Shown: positions 10,115-19,518, counted from the first letter of the stretch. The stretch is DNA of 64,000 bases from Sandarakinorhabdus sp. AAP62 (GCF_000331225.1 NZ_ANFY01000009.1:62001-126000), one strand, 5' to 3'. The notes: generated from the sequence alone by a model not told the origin. A program made the numbers and translations.

Positions 10115-10143
10115 GAGGCTGGGCACATGTCGCGCCCAGCCTC
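10115..10143 (-). promoter_or_regulatory. Hairpin in the rpsB-tsf gap
   Basis: A perfect 10-bp inverted repeat (GAGGCTGGGC ... GCCCAGCCTC) with a 9-base loop. On the minus strand it is followed by TTGTCAC, so the U-tract is weak. With the hairpin at the rpsB stop it makes a two-hairpin element that could reduce or time read-through into tsf, or protect the rpsB 3' end. The function is inferred from structure only. Confidence 0.55.
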
Positions 10144-10152
10144 CCGTTGGTT

Positions 10153-10177
10153 CGAAAACGGGAAGCCTCAGGCTTCC
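10153..10177 (-). terminator. Hairpin with the rpsB stop codon in its loop
   Basis: A 7-bp stem (GGAAGCC / GGCTTCC) whose 3-base loop is the TGA stop codon of rpsB, followed on the minus strand by CGTTTTCG. The layout resembles a partial intrinsic terminator that a terminating ribosome would cover. It may adjust the rpsB to tsf ratio. Confidence 0.5.
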
Positions 10178-10980
10178 GGCTGGGCGTCCATCACCGCTTC
10201 CGGCGCGACGTCGGCAACAACTTCGGCTTCCGGAGCGATATATTCCACCGGGGCTTCTTCCATCGCGCCCAGATCAACACCCATGTCGGCAGCGCGGCCC
10301 TGCTTGGCGTCGATCACGGCGTCGGCAATGGCGTTCACATACAGCTGGATGGCGCGGCTGGCGTCATCATTGCCCGGCACCGGGAAAGCGATTCCGCTCG
10401 GATCGGTGTTGGAATCGAGGATGGCCACGACCGGGATACCCAGCACATTGGCTTCCTTGACCGCCAGTTCTTCCTTGTTGACGTCGATGATGAAGATCAC
10501 TTCCGGCAGGCCGCCCATGTCGCGGATGCCGCCCAGCGAGGCCTGGAACTTGTCACGCTCACGGGTGAGCTTCAGAACTTCCTTCTTGGTCAGGCCGGTG
10601 GTGTCGCCCGACAGGGTTTCTTCCAGCTGCTTGAACTTGCGGATCGAGCCCGAAATGGTCTTCCAGTTGGTGAGCATGCCGCCCAGCCAGCGGTGGTTGA
10701 CATAATGCTGGCCGCAGCGGCGCGCGGCATCAGCGATCGGGTCCTGCGCCTGGCGCTTGGTGCCGACAAACAGCAACTTGCCGCCGTGCTGCACCGACAC
10801 GCGCACGAAATCGAGCGCGCGGGCGAACAGCGGTACGGTCTGCGACAGGTCGATGATGTGGACGCCGTTGCGCTCACCAAAGATGTAGGGCTTCATCTTC
10901 GGGTTCCAGCGATGTGTCTGGTGGCCGAAATGGGCGCCTGCTTCGAGCAGATTCGCCATGGAAACGACGGGAGCCGCCAT
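10168..10980 (-). CDS. rpsB: 30S ribosomal protein S2
   Basis: A 270-residue S2 with the conserved start ([20 protein letters not shown]) and the central [11 protein letters not shown] and [11 protein letters not shown] motifs. The last 45 residues form an acidic Ala/Glu-rich extension ([15 protein letters not shown]-like), common in alphaproteobacterial S2. It is the first gene of rpsB-tsf. The upstream 140 bases contain a candidate promoter. Confidence 0.98.
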   Translation of the reverse strand: MAAPVVSMANLLEAGAHFGHQTHRWNPKMKPYIFGERNGVHIIDLSQTVPLFARALDFVRVSVQHGGKLLFVGTKRQAQDPIADAARRCGQHYVNHRWLGGMLTNWKTISGSIRKFKQLEETLSGDTTGLTKKEVLKLTRERDKFQASLGGIRDMGGLPEVIFIIDVNKEELAVKEANVLGIPVVAILDSNTDPSGIAFPVPGNDDASRAIQLYVNAIADAVIDAKQGRAADMGVDLGAMEEAPVEYIAPEAEVVADVAPEAVMDAQPEA

Positions 10981-11070
10981 AGTATTTTTCCTCCGGTTGG
11001 TCCGCTGCAGGGGGAGCGTGGCAAAGGCCGCGCACCGGATATGTTCCCTGCATGGGGTTTGGAAGTGGCG

Positions 11071-11099
11071 CGCTTAGCGAAGCGCGCTCTCCCCGTCAA
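11071..11099 (-). promoter_or_regulatory. Candidate rpsB promoter
   Basis: On the minus strand TTGACG (11099-11094) is followed after 17 bases by TAAGCG (11076-11071), about 90 bases before the rpsB ATG. The -35 is near consensus and the -10 is weak. The same bases form a GC-rich palindrome (GCGCGCTT-AGCG-AAGCGCGC) that might instead end the upstream dehydrogenase transcript, so the call is tentative. Confidence 0.4.
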
Positions 11100-11120
11100 G
11101 CATGCGTCACTTGGCCAAGG

Positions 11121-12287
11121 TCACTTCTGGGGCGTCACCTTCAGCAGCTTGCCGTCCGCAGCATCGGTCAGCAGATACATCTCGCCGGCTGGCCCTTCGA
11201 TCACGTCGCGGATGCGTTCCTTGCGGTCGGTCAGCAGCCGTTCCTCGCCCGCCACCTTGTCACCGTTCATCACCAGCCGCACCAGCGACGCCGCGCGCAG
11301 GCCGCCCACGAAGATATTGCCCTTGAACTCCGGCGCACCCTTGCCCGAATGGAAAATCATGCCCGAGGGCCCGATCACCGGGTCCCAATAATATTGCGGC
11401 TGTTCCATGCCCGGCGCCTGGGTGGCGTTCTCGTTGATCGGCTTGCCCGAATATTCCTCGCCATAACCGATGGTGGGCCAGCCATAATCACGGCCCATCT
11501 GGATCTGGTTCAGCTCGTCCCCGCCCTGCGGGCCGTGCTCCACTTCCCACAGCCGGCCCTTGGCATCCAGCGCCGCGCCCTGCACGTTGCGATTGCCATA
11601 GCTCCAGATTTCCGGCCGCGCGCCGGGCGCGTTCACGAAGGGATTGTTCTGCGGGATCGAGCCGTCGCGGTTCACGCGGACGATCTTGCCGATCAGGCTG
11701 TCCAGCTTTTGCGCCTGCACGCGGCCGGGCAGGATCGAACGATCGCCCAGCGTGATGATCAGTGTGCCATCCTTGGGAAACACCAGGCGGCCGCCATAAT
11801 GCTGAACGGAATCGAGCGACGGCTGCTGGCGGAAAATCACCGCCACATCGCGCATCTCGCTGCCAACCAGGTGGCCACGCGCCACTGCCGTGCCATTGCC
11901 GCCTTCTCGCGGTTCGGCATAGCTCCAGTAGATCCAGCCGTCGCCGGGATTGGCCACACCCAGCATCCCGCCCTGCGCGCGGGCGTCGGTGGCGGGGGTG
12001 CCGGTCACCGGCGTCTTGCTGCCATCGGCACCAACGATGGTCAGCCGGCCCGCGGCCTTTTCGCTGACCAGGAAGCGCCCCTTGTCCAGCAGAGCAACGC
12101 CCCACGGCCGGTTGAGACCCGTGGCAATTTCGGTGACGCTGAGCCTGGTTTTGGCCACCACCGCTTCAGCGCGGGTCTGGCCGGCAAAGGCCGCCTTCTT
12201 CTCAGGCACATTGGGGGCGGCCTGCGGTACCGGGGCAGCACAGGCCGGCGTGGCGATCAGCAGCGCGAGAATGAGGGCACGATTCAT
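11121..12287 (-). CDS. Secreted PQQ-dependent sugar dehydrogenase (soluble aldose dehydrogenase family)
   Basis: A 388-residue periplasmic beta-propeller of the soluble glucose/aldose dehydrogenase family, which oxidises sugars with PQQ. Recognisable stretches are LNRPWGVALLDKG, the HYGGRLVF strand near mid-protein, YGNRNVQGAALDAKGRLWEVEHGPQGGDELN, and the C-terminal YYWDPVIGPSGMIFHSGKG. The start at 12287 gives a signal peptide (MNRALILALLIATPACA) preceded by AAGGAG seven bases upstream; the frame is open further but without such a site. A Cys at the cleavage point hints at a lipoprotein, though the lipobox is poor. PQQ genes are not in the window. Confidence 0.85.
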   Translation of the reverse strand: MNRALILALLIATPACAAPVPQAAPNVPEKKAAFAGQTRAEAVVAKTRLSVTEIATGLNRPWGVALLDKGRFLVSEKAAGRLTIVGADGSKTPVTGTPATDARAQGGMLGVANPGDGWIYWSYAEPREGGNGTAVARGHLVGSEMRDVAVIFRQQPSLDSVQHYGGRLVFPKDGTLIITLGDRSILPGRVQAQKLDSLIGKIVRVNRDGSIPQNNPFVNAPGARPEIWSYGNRNVQGAALDAKGRLWEVEHGPQGGDELNQIQMGRDYGWPTIGYGEEYSGKPINENATQAPGMEQPQYYWDPVIGPSGMIFHSGKGAPEFKGNIFVGGLRAASLVRLVMNGDKVAGEERLLTDRKERIRDVIEGPAGEMYLLTDAADGKLLKVTPQK

Positions 12288-12304
12288 GGCGTTTCTCCTT
12301 GGAC

Positions 12305-12360
12305 CAAGCCCATGCCCCCTTCTCCCCTCCCTTTCAAGGGAGGCATCGGGGGGTGGGTGC
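12305..12360. repeat. Short palindromic intergenic repeat, second type
   Basis: CCTCCCTT-TC-AAGGGAGG followed by a G-rich tail (GGGGGGTGGGT) in the gap between the DUF1993 gene and the sugar dehydrogenase. A related form, CCTCCCGC-TTGA-GGGAGGGG followed by TTGGGGTAGGT, occurs at about 12985-13017. These look like a dispersed REP-like family distinct from the larger palindromes at 26090, 28877 and 40369. Confidence 0.55.
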
Positions 12361-12388
12361 TCACCGCCAGCGCTCACATCGCCATGAA

Positions 12389-12898
12389 CTACAGGGACAT
12401 TCTGGGCCGGCCCATGAAATCCATCTTGCCCAGCGCCACGCCCTTGTTGCGGAAAATGGCGTAGACCATCGAGGCGTGGAAATAGAAATTCGGCTGGCTG
12501 AAGCTGAGCAGGAAATTCTCGGACGTGAATGGCATCCGGCGGTCGCGAAACACGAAATCGGTCTGGCCGCCGATGAAGCCTTCCATCTCCGCCTCGGTCA
12601 CGGCGGCCAGCGCCGCATCGGCTTCGGCGAGCATGGCGATGAAGCTGGCATAATCCGGCTCCGGCATCGGCAGCCCACCGCCGGGGCTGAACTGGCCGGC
12701 GCGCACTGCGGCGATCGCACCGGCACTGTGCGCGGCGACGCTCTGCACCTGGAAGGCGAGCGGGAACATGTCGGGCGCCAGTTTCTGTTCGCCAAGATCA
12801 CCGATGCCGGCAGCTTCGGCCTTGGCCAGCACGGCAAGGCAGCCGCCGATCACCTGGCGGCAGGAGGGCACGAAAGCGGCGTGGAGCGAAAGCGGCAT
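12389..12898 (-). CDS. DUF1993 family protein
   Basis: A 169-residue protein that I recognise as DUF1993, a DinB-like helical-bundle family of unknown function (about 170 residues). The start MPLSLHAAFVPSCRQVIGG, the HSAGAIAAVRAG region and the C-terminal FYFHASMVYAIFRNKGVALGKMDF are typical. The His residues could bind metal in a DinB-like way, which is inference. It has no signal peptide. The frame is open 55 codons upstream, but those codons read through intergenic repeat and have no family similarity. The neighbours do not suggest a shared job. Confidence 0.8.
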   Translation of the reverse strand: MPLSLHAAFVPSCRQVIGGCLAVLAKAEAAGIGDLGEQKLAPDMFPLAFQVQSVAAHSAGAIAAVRAGQFSPGGGLPMPEPDYASFIAMLAEADAALAAVTEAEMEGFIGGQTDFVFRDRRMPFTSENFLLSFSQPNFYFHASMVYAIFRNKGVALGKMDFMGRPRMSL

Positions 12899-13232
12899 GG
12901 TGGCGAGTCCCCGATAGATGAGGATTTGAGTGTGGCTTGGATCGGAGCGGTGAGCAAGTGTGTGCCGGCTGCGCGAACAGCTCACCTCCCGCTTGAGGGA
13001 GGGGCTTGGGGTAGGTCCATGCGTCTGCAAAGGCCGGTGCGCGGGGGCGCGGCCGGCGGCCAAGCCGCCGAGTCCGCCTGGAGTGTGATGAAACGAAGAA
13101 AGAAAGAGCGCGGCAAAGCCGCGCCGTCGGACGAATCAAAAAGGGCGGGGTGTTGGCCCCGCCCCTTTTCGCTCGCCGTCCGATCTTGCCGGAGTAGGCA
13201 AATAGCTGCGCTATTTGCGCGCCCGGCTGCGA
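12899..13232. other. Gene-free stretch of 334 bases
   Basis: I see no supported gene here. It holds a copy of the second-type palindrome (about 12985-13017), a GCGCGGC-AAA-GCCGCGC hairpin (13109-13125) followed on the minus strand by a pyrimidine-rich TCTTTCTTTCTT, and the ferredoxin terminator. The minus-strand order is ferredoxin, terminator(s), then the DUF1993 promoter region. Confidence 0.6.
13135..13167 (-). terminator. Rho-independent terminator after the ferredoxin gene
   Basis: The stem AAGGGCGGGG pairs with CCCCGCCCCTT (one bulged base), with a short TGTTGG-type loop. On the minus strand it is followed by a run of T. It lies 66 bases past the ferredoxin stop and would end the P450-ferredoxin transcript. 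Confidence 0.8.
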
Positions 13233-13553
13233 TTAATGCTGCGTCGCCGGCATGTGCACTTCCATGCCATCCAACGCCGCGCTCGCCTTGATCTGACACG
13301 CCAGCCGGCTGTTCGGCATCGCCGTATCCGCCAGCTCGATCATCGAATCTTCCAGCTCGCTGCGTTCACCCGTCAGCGCCTGCCAGGCTTCCGGAATATA
13401 GCAGTGGCAGGTGGCGCAGGCCGCGTTGCCGCCGCAATCGCCATCGATGCCGGGCACATTGTTCTGCACGGCGCCTTCCATCAGGTTTTCACCTTCCGGC
13501 ACGTTGACTTCGTGACGGGCACCATTGTGCTCGACGTAAATGATCTTGACCAT
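13233..13553 (-). CDS. 2Fe-2S ferredoxin, P450 redox partner
   Basis: A 106-residue adrenodoxin/putidaredoxin-type ferredoxin. The cluster ligands are visible as DCGGNAACATCHCY (Cys-x5-Cys-x2-Cys) and the later Cys in SRLACQI. It lies 12 bases after the P450 gene on the same strand, so it very probably delivers electrons to it. The matching FAD ferredoxin reductase is not in this window. Length and spacing of cysteines fit the family. Confidence 0.94.
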   Translation of the reverse strand: MVKIIYVEHNGARHEVNVPEGENLMEGAVQNNVPGIDGDCGGNAACATCHCYIPEAWQALTGERSELEDSMIELADTAMPNSRLACQIKASAALDGMEVHMPATQH

Positions 13554-13565
13554 GAAACCCTCTGC

Positions 13566-14909
13566 TTAAGCCGGAATCCGGACCATCATTGATTTGTAGC
13601 CGCGCACGAAAGCGCTTGGCACCCGCTCCGGCTCTTCCAGCACTTCGATATGATCAAAGCGCTTCAGGATTTCCTCCCACAGGATCTTCAGTTGCAGTTC
13701 GGCCAGGCGGTTGCCCACGCAGCGGTGGATGCCGAAACCGAAGCTCATGTGCTGGCGGGCGCGGGCGCGATCGATGATGAACTCGTCCGGCCGATCGAGA
13801 ACCGTGTCGTCACGGTTGGCCGACGAATACCACATCACCACCTTGTCGCCCTTGTGGATCAGCTGGCCGCCCAGCACCGTATCCTGCAGGGCGGTGCGGC
13901 GCATGTGGGCCAGCGGCGTCTGGTAGCGGATGATCTCCGAAACCATGTTCTCCACCAGGCCGTGGTTGGCCTTCAGCTTGGCATATTCGCCCGGGTTCTT
14001 GTTGAGGAAATAGAGGCCGCCCGAAATCGAGTTGCGGGTCGTATCATTGCCGCCCACGATCAGCAGCACCAGATTGCCCATGAATTCCATCGGCGGCATG
14101 TTCCGCGTGGCGGGATTGTGCGCCAGCATCGAAACCAGATCGCCGGTCGGCTCGCTGTTCACCCGCTCGTTCCACAGCATGGTGAATTCCTGCAGCATGC
14201 CCAGCAGGATGCCCTGACGTTCTTCCTTGCCCGGATTGCCCGGCAGCTCCGGATCGGATGTCGACACGTCCGACCAATAGGTCAGCATGCGGCGGCGTTC
14301 CTGCGGCCAGCCGAACAGCGTCGCCAGCATGCGGCTGGTCAGCTCGATGGAGACCTTGTCCACCCAGTCAAAGGCTTCGCCGCGCGGCAGGCTGTCCAGC
14401 ACTTCGCAGGTGCGGCTGCGGATCAGTTCTTCATAGCTGGCGAGATTCTGGCCCGAAACGATCGGATTCACCGCCTTCCTTTGCACGTCGTGCTTGGGCG
14501 GATCCATGGCGATGAACATCGGCATGATGAAATCCGGGTCCATGTCGAAAAGGGTGATCCCGCCCAGCATGGCTTCGGAGCTGAACACCTGGTGGTTGGT
14601 ATCCACCGCCATGATGTCGTTCCAGCGCGTCACGTTCCAGAAGCCGCGGTGGCGGTTGCTGTTCACATGGGTGAAGAACACCGGCGCTTCTTCGCGCAGG
14701 CGGCGGAAATAGACATGGTTGGTGTCCGTCTCCCACCACAGCGGATCGGCGATATCCACTTCGTCGAGCGGCGCCGAGGCCAGATAGGATTCCAGCGTCG
14801 CCTTGTCGTGGTTCGGCAGTTCCGGCCGCACACGCGGCGGCAGCGGCCAGCTCACACTGCCCTGCGGCAACGATTGGGTGATCCGCGTGTCTTTCAGTTG
14901 CGTCGCCAT
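13566..14909 (-). CDS. Cytochrome P450, CYP153-type alkane/fatty-acid terminal hydroxylase
   Basis: A 447-residue soluble P450. The heme-binding loop is FGFGIHRCVGNRLAE with the thiolate Cys at about 397. The I-helix is GGNDTTRNS near residue 300, and the ExxR is SEIIRY. The FGFGIHRCVGNRLAELQLKILWEEILKRF block and the NPIVSGQNLASYEELIRSRT region are close to CYP153 enzymes, which hydroxylate terminal carbons of alkanes, terpenes or fatty acids. The substrate cannot be told from sequence alone. It is paired with a ferredoxin 12 bases downstream, and repeated ATTTGCGGAG-like sites lie just upstream. Confidence 0.9.
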   Translation of the reverse strand: MATQLKDTRITQSLPQGSVSWPLPPRVRPELPNHDKATLESYLASAPLDEVDIADPLWWETDTNHVYFRRLREEAPVFFTHVNSNRHRGFWNVTRWNDIMAVDTNHQVFSSEAMLGGITLFDMDPDFIMPMFIAMDPPKHDVQRKAVNPIVSGQNLASYEELIRSRTCEVLDSLPRGEAFDWVDKVSIELTSRMLATLFGWPQERRRMLTYWSDVSTSDPELPGNPGKEERQGILLGMLQEFTMLWNERVNSEPTGDLVSMLAHNPATRNMPPMEFMGNLVLLIVGGNDTTRNSISGGLYFLNKNPGEYAKLKANHGLVENMVSEIIRYQTPLAHMRRTALQDTVLGGQLIHKGDKVVMWYSSANRDDTVLDRPDEFIIDRARARQHMSFGFGIHRCVGNRLAELQLKILWEEILKRFDHIEVLEEPERVPSAFVRGYKSMMVRIPA

Positions 14910-14941
14910 ATGGTCCTCCCCATGGGAATGAAGCCGCCCTC

Positions 14942-15007
14942 ATTTGCGGAGATACACTACGCAAAGCCGGGTTGCCAGCCAAATATGCGGATTTCGCCTC
15001 CGCATTT
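14942..15007. promoter_or_regulatory. Repeated ATTTGCGGAG-like sites upstream of the P450 gene
   Basis: Three related 10-mers occur within 66 bases: ATTTGCGGAG at 14942, ATATGCGGAT at 14983, and an inverted copy CTCCGCATTT at 14998. The last two form an inverted pair. They lie 33-98 bases upstream of the P450 ATG and 54-119 bases upstream of glutaminase. This is the expected place for an activator or repressor; no regulator gene is adjacent. Confidence 0.5.
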
Positions 15008-15060
15008 GCACGGATGGGCCCACAGCGCTCATAATCACGGCCGAAACGGAGCGCACTTGC

Positions 15061-15996
15061 ATGGCAGATCTGGCAGAGCTGGTGGACCAAATCGCCAAGG
15101 ACATGGCCACCACGCCCGAGCGTGGCCGCGTGGCCGATTACATCCCCGAACTGGCCAAGGTCTCGCCCGCGCATTTCGGCCTGGTCGCCATTACCGCCGA
15201 TGGCCAGGAAGTGGCGGCGGGCGATGCCGATCTGCCCTTTTCCATCCAGTCGGTTTCCAAGCTGTTTGCGCTGGTCGAAGCCCTCGGCCGCAATGCCGAT
15301 GCCGTGTGGGCCCGGGTCGGACGCGAGCCATCGGGCAGTGCATTCAATTCCATCGTCCAGCTCGAAGCCGAAGGTGGCCGACCGCGAAACCCGTTCATCA
15401 ACGCCGGTGCCATTGCCGTGACCGATCTGGTCGCCGCGGGTGACGATCCGCGCGCCGGCGTGGGTGCGATCCTGCGGCTGGTCCGCCGTCTGGCCGGAGA
15501 CGATGGCATTTCGGTTGATGGCGCCGTTGCCTATTCCGAAGCCGCCACTGGCCACCGCAACGCCGCGCTGGCCCATTTCATGAAGGCGCACGGCGTCATC
15601 ACCGGCAGCGTCGACGCCACGCTTTCCACCTATTTCCACCAATGCGCCATCGCCATGAGCTGCCGGCAACTCGCCCGCGCCGGGCGTTTCCTGATGCACG
15701 GCGGCATCGATCCGGCGAGCGGCGAAGCGATCGTCTCCCCCGAACGTGCGCGGCGCATCAATGCGCTGATGCTCACCTGCGGACATTATGATGCATCGGG
15801 CGAATTCGCCTTCCGCGTGGGCCTGCCTGCCAAATCCGGGGTGGGCGGCGGCATCCTGGCCATCGCACCGGGCCGCGCCTGCATCGCCGTTTGGTCGCCC
15901 GGCCTGTCGGCGCAAGGCAACTCGCTGCTCGGCACCGCTGCGCTGGAGCGACTGGCCGGCGCAATGGGCTGGAACGTGTTCAATCCGGACGGCTGA
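15061..15996 (+). CDS. glsA: Glutaminase
   Basis: Hydrolyses glutamine to glutamate and ammonia. The 311-residue serine-dependent enzyme has the beta-lactamase-like fold. SIQSVSKLF carries the catalytic Ser-x-x-Lys, PFINAGAI is conserved, and the C-terminal [14 protein letters not shown] loop is typical of GlsA. I placed the start at [15 protein letters not shown] because residues before it lack family similarity. It ends six bases before the convergent dnaE stop. Confidence 0.93.
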   Translation: MADLAELVDQIAKDMATTPERGRVADYIPELAKVSPAHFGLVAITADGQEVAAGDADLPFSIQSVSKLFALVEALGRNADAVWARVGREPSGSAFNSIVQLEAEGGRPRNPFINAGAIAVTDLVAAGDDPRAGVGAILRLVRRLAGDDGISVDGAVAYSEAATGHRNAALAHFMKAHGVITGSVDATLSTYFHQCAIAMSCRQLARAGRFLMHGGIDPASGEAIVSPERARRINALMLTCGHYDASGEFAFRVGLPAKSGVGGGILAIAPGRACIAVWSPGLSAQGNSLLGTAALERLAGAMGWNVFNPDG

Positions 15997-16002
15997 GAGA
16001 CC

Positions 16003-19000
16003 CTAGCCCACCAGCGCCAGTTGCGGCGGGTCGAGCACTTCCTGCACCACCCGTTCCAGCCCCAGCGCGCGCGCCACGGCGGCTTCCAGATCGGCATCGA
16101 TCAGGAAGTGCCGGCCCAGCACCAGCCGCGCCGTGCCGGCTTCGGTGCTGACTTCGGCCACCAGCTCGCCACGGCCCCTTGCCGGCGAAGGGCCGATCAC
16201 GCCGAGCAACACATCCACTTCCGCCGGGTGGGCGAGCTGCACCACAAGCCGGCCGCGGGTGCGCCGGGCCAGATCAGCCAGCGGCTGGCAGGAACGCATG
16301 GTCAGGCGCGGTACATCCTCGCCCTCCTTCCACTGCAATTCCATGCCGATCAGCAGCGCCGGCGACTCATTCACCAGCGTCTCGATCTTCTCCTGCAATT
16401 CCTCGTCGAAGCAGCTGGTGACATATTGGCCGGAACGATCGGAAAAGGTGAGGAACTGATAGCGCCGCCCGCTTTGCGTATTGCGCCAGCGCCGTTCTTC
16501 CAGCCGGCCGGCCATCATCACCATCTTCTTGCCGCCACCCAGCGGCGCCGTCATGCCCGCCACCTCGCCAAAGCTGACGACCTGATTGGCGGTAAGCACA
16601 TTGGCATAGGCATCCACCGGGTGACCGCTGAAGAAGAAGCCGAATGCCTCCTGCTCATGCGCCATGCGCTGCGCCATCGTCCAATCGATGTTGGGCACCA
16701 TCAGGGCCAGGCTGGCATGATCCGCCACGCCGGTGGCATCGCCAAACAGCGCGACCTGCGCGCTCTCGCGTTCCTGCGCGGCGGCTTGGGCACTGGCCAT
16801 GATGGCTTCGGCCAGGGCGTGGACGCCAGCGCGATTGGGGTGGAGTGCATCAAAGCCGCCCGACGCAATCAGGCTTTCCAGCTGGCGCTTGTTGAGGCCA
16901 CGCGGATCAACACGGCGGGCGAAATCGGCGAGGTCCTTGAAAGGCCCCTTCCCGTCCCGTTCGGCGGCCAGTGCTTCCATCGCCTTCAGGCCCACGCCCT
17001 TCAGGCCAGCCAGCGCATAACGCACCGACAAGCCAAAATCCTCGTCATCCTCCACGGTGAAATCGGCCGCCGACACGTTGATGCACGGCGGCAGCACTTC
17101 GACATCGGCGCGGCGCGCATCGTCAACGAACACGGCCAGACGGTCGGTGTTGTCGACGTCATACGCCATCGACGCGGCATAGAAGATGGCACGGTGGTGC
17201 GTCTTCAGCCAGGCGGTGTGATAGCTGACAACCGCATAGGCCGCCGCGTGGCTCTTGTTGAAGCCATAGTTGGCGAATTTCAGGATCAACTCGAAGATGG
17301 CGTCGGCCGTGGCTTCCTCGATGCCATTGGCGGCGGCGCCGGCGCAGAAATCGGCCTTTTGCGCCACCATTTCGGCATGGATCTTCTTGCCCATGGCGCG
17401 CCTGAGCAAATCGGCCTGACCGAGGCTGTAGCCGGCCAGTTCCCGCGCCAGGCTCATCACCTGTTCCTGGTAGACGATGATGCCATAGGTTTCGCGCAGG
17501 ATCGGCTCCATCAGCGGGTGGAGCAGTTCCACCTTCTCGCGGCCGGCCTTGCGCAGGGCAAAGCTGGGAATATTGTCCATCGGGCCGGGGCGATAGAGGG
17601 CGCCCAGCGCGACGATATCGGCGAAACAATCGGGGCGAACCTGGCTGAGCGCGCGGCGCATGCCTTCCGATTCAAACTGGAACACGCCCACCGTGTCGCC
17701 TTCGGCGATCAGCTTGTAAACGGCTGGATCGTTCATCGGCAGTGTCGCCCAGTCCACCTCGACGCCGCGGGCGCGCAGCATGGAGGCGGCACGATCCAGA
17801 ACGGAAAGCGTTTTCAGGCCGAGGAAATCGAATTTGACGAGGCCAGCCTTTTCAGCGGCCTTCATTTCGAACTGCGTCACCGCCATGTCCGAGCGCGGAT
17901 CGCGGTACAGCGGCACCAGCTGCGACAATGGCCGATCACCGATCACCACGCCGGCCGCGTGGGTGGAACTGTGGCGCGGCAAGCCTTCCAGCTGCAGGGC
18001 GATATCGACCAGCCGCTTCACCTTGGGATCGCGCTCGACCTCCACCATGAACGCCATTTCGCCCAGATAGGCCTTGCCGTCCTTGTCATGTCCCCGGCCC
18101 AGGGTGCGGGCCAGTGTCCACGGGTCGGTGGGGTGGCTGGGCACCAGCTTGGCCAGCCGGTCGATCTGGCCATAGGGCATCTGCAGCACGCGGCCAACAT
18201 CCTTCAGCACGGCGCGGGCCTTCATCTTGCCGAAGGTGATGATCTGCGCGACCTGTTCGCGGCCATAGCGCTGCTGGACATAGTCGATGACCTCGCCGCG
18301 CCGCGTTTCGCAGAAATCGATGTCAAAGTCCGGCATCGAGACGCGATCGGGGTTGAGGAAGCGTTCGAACAGCAGGCCATGCTCGAGCGGATCGAGATCG
18401 GTGATGGTGAGCGACCACGCCACCACCGAGCCCGCGCCAGACCCGCGCCCCGGCCCCACCGGAATCCCCTGCCCCTTCGCCCACACGATGAAATCGGCCA
18501 CGATCAGGAAGTATCCGGCAAAACCCATGCCGTTGATGACATCGATCTCGAACGCCAGTCGCTCGCGATAGGGCGCGCGCGCCTCATCACCGAGGCCAAG
18601 TACATCGAGCCGCCTTTCCAGCCCCGCCGCGGCCTGGGCCTGCAGCGCCTCATCCTCGCCGCCTTCCGACAGGCGCGGCAGGATCGGCTTGCGGCTGGGT
18701 GCCATCATCGCGCAGCGCTGCGCCACCACCATGGAGTTGGCGATGGCCTCGGGCAGATCGGCGAACAATTGGTGCCAGTCGTCGGCGGATTTCAGCCAGT
18801 GCTGCGGGTTGGAACGACGGCGGTCCTCGGCCTCGACATAGCTGCTGTCGGCAATGCACAACAGCACATCATGGGCCTCGTGCATGTCGGGCGTGAGGAA
18901 CTTCACCGGCGCGGTGCCCACGATCGGCAGCGCCCGCGCTTCGGCCAGGCGCAGCAGGCCGGCCTCGCTCTTCTGCTCGACGAGGTCGCCGCTGCGCGAA

Positions 19001-19518
19001 ATCTCGATGTAGAGCCGGCCGGGGAACAGCCCTTGCAGCCGATCGGCCATCGTATCGACGCTCTGGCCTTCGGCGAGCAATCGCGCCAGCGCGCCATCGG
19101 CACCGCCGGTCAGGCAGATCAGCCCTTGCGTGCGCCCGTCCAGTTGTTCCAGCCGCAACACCGGATCGCCGGCCATCTCGGAACCCAGATGCGCATCCGA
19201 CACCAGGCCGATGAGATTGGTATAGCCCGCCGCATCCTGGGCATAGACGACCAGCCAATCAATCAGCGCCTTGCCCTGCAAGGTCGCAGAGCCCGGCCGT
19301 TCGATGGGCAGCAACGCACCGATCAGCGGCTGAACACCGGCATCCTTGGCGGCGGCGGAAAAATCCATCGCGGCGAACATGTTGGCCCGGTCTGCCAGGC
19401 CAATCGCCGGGAAACCCAGTTCACGCGCCGCCTTGGCCAGGTTTTCCGGCTGGATGGCACCTTCCAGCATCGAATAGGCGCTGTGGCAGCGAAGAGGGAC
19501 GAATCCGGCGTGAGGCAC
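16003..19518 (-). CDS. dnaE: DNA polymerase III alpha subunit
   Basis: The replicative polymerase subunit, 1171 residues if started at the GTG at 19518 (PHAGFVPLRCHSAYSMLEGA), which matches DnaE N-termini. Domain order: PHP (1-270), polymerase core with GPGRGSGAGSVVAWSL and the catalytic aspartates in MPDFDIDFCE, GLKTLSVLDRA, the NKSHAAAYAVVSYHTAWLKTHH fingers region, an HhH-type stretch (LKGVGLKAMEAL), and a C-terminal OB fold and tau-binding region. The frame continues 57 codons upstream without family similarity. The PHP metal residues look degenerate, as in most proteobacterial DnaE. Confidence 0.96.
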   Translation of the reverse strand: MPHAGFVPLRCHSAYSMLEGAIQPENLAKAARELGFPAIGLADRANMFAAMDFSAAAKDAGVQPLIGALLPIERPGSATLQGKALIDWLVVYAQDAAGYTNLIGLVSDAHLGSEMAGDPVLRLEQLDGRTQGLICLTGGADGALARLLAEGQSVDTMADRLQGLFPGRLYIEISRSGDLVEQKSEAGLLRLAEARALPIVGTAPVKFLTPDMHEAHDVLLCIADSSYVEAEDRRRSNPQHWLKSADDWHQLFADLPEAIANSMVVAQRCAMMAPSRKPILPRLSEGGEDEALQAQAAAGLERRLDVLGLGDEARAPYRERLAFEIDVINGMGFAGYFLIVADFIVWAKGQGIPVGPGRGSGAGSVVAWSLTITDLDPLEHGLLFERFLNPDRVSMPDFDIDFCETRRGEVIDYVQQRYGREQVAQIITFGKMKARAVLKDVGRVLQMPYGQIDRLAKLVPSHPTDPWTLARTLGRGHDKDGKAYLGEMAFMVEVERDPKVKRLVDIALQLEGLPRHSSTHAAGVVIGDRPLSQLVPLYRDPRSDMAVTQFEMKAAEKAGLVKFDFLGLKTLSVLDRAASMLRARGVEVDWATLPMNDPAVYKLIAEGDTVGVFQFESEGMRRALSQVRPDCFADIVALGALYRPGPMDNIPSFALRKAGREKVELLHPLMEPILRETYGIIVYQEQVMSLARELAGYSLGQADLLRRAMGKKIHAEMVAQKADFCAGAAANGIEEATADAIFELILKFANYGFNKSHAAAYAVVSYHTAWLKTHHRAIFYAASMAYDVDNTDRLAVFVDDARRADVEVLPPCINVSAADFTVEDDEDFGLSVRYALAGLKGVGLKAMEALAAERDGKGPFKDLADFARRVDPRGLNKRQLESLIASGGFDALHPNRAGVHALAEAIMASAQAAAQERESAQVALFGDATGVADHASLALMVPNIDWTMAQRMAHEQEAFGFFFSGHPVDAYANVLTANQVVSFGEVAGMTAPLGGGKKMVMMAGRLEERRWRNTQSGRRYQFLTFSDRSGQYVTSCFDEELQEKIETLVNESPALLIGMELQWKEGEDVPRLTMRSCQPLADLARRTRGRLVVQLAHPAEVDVLLGVIGPSPARGRGELVAEVSTEAGTARLVLGRHFLIDADLEAAVARALGLERVVQEVLDPPQLALVG

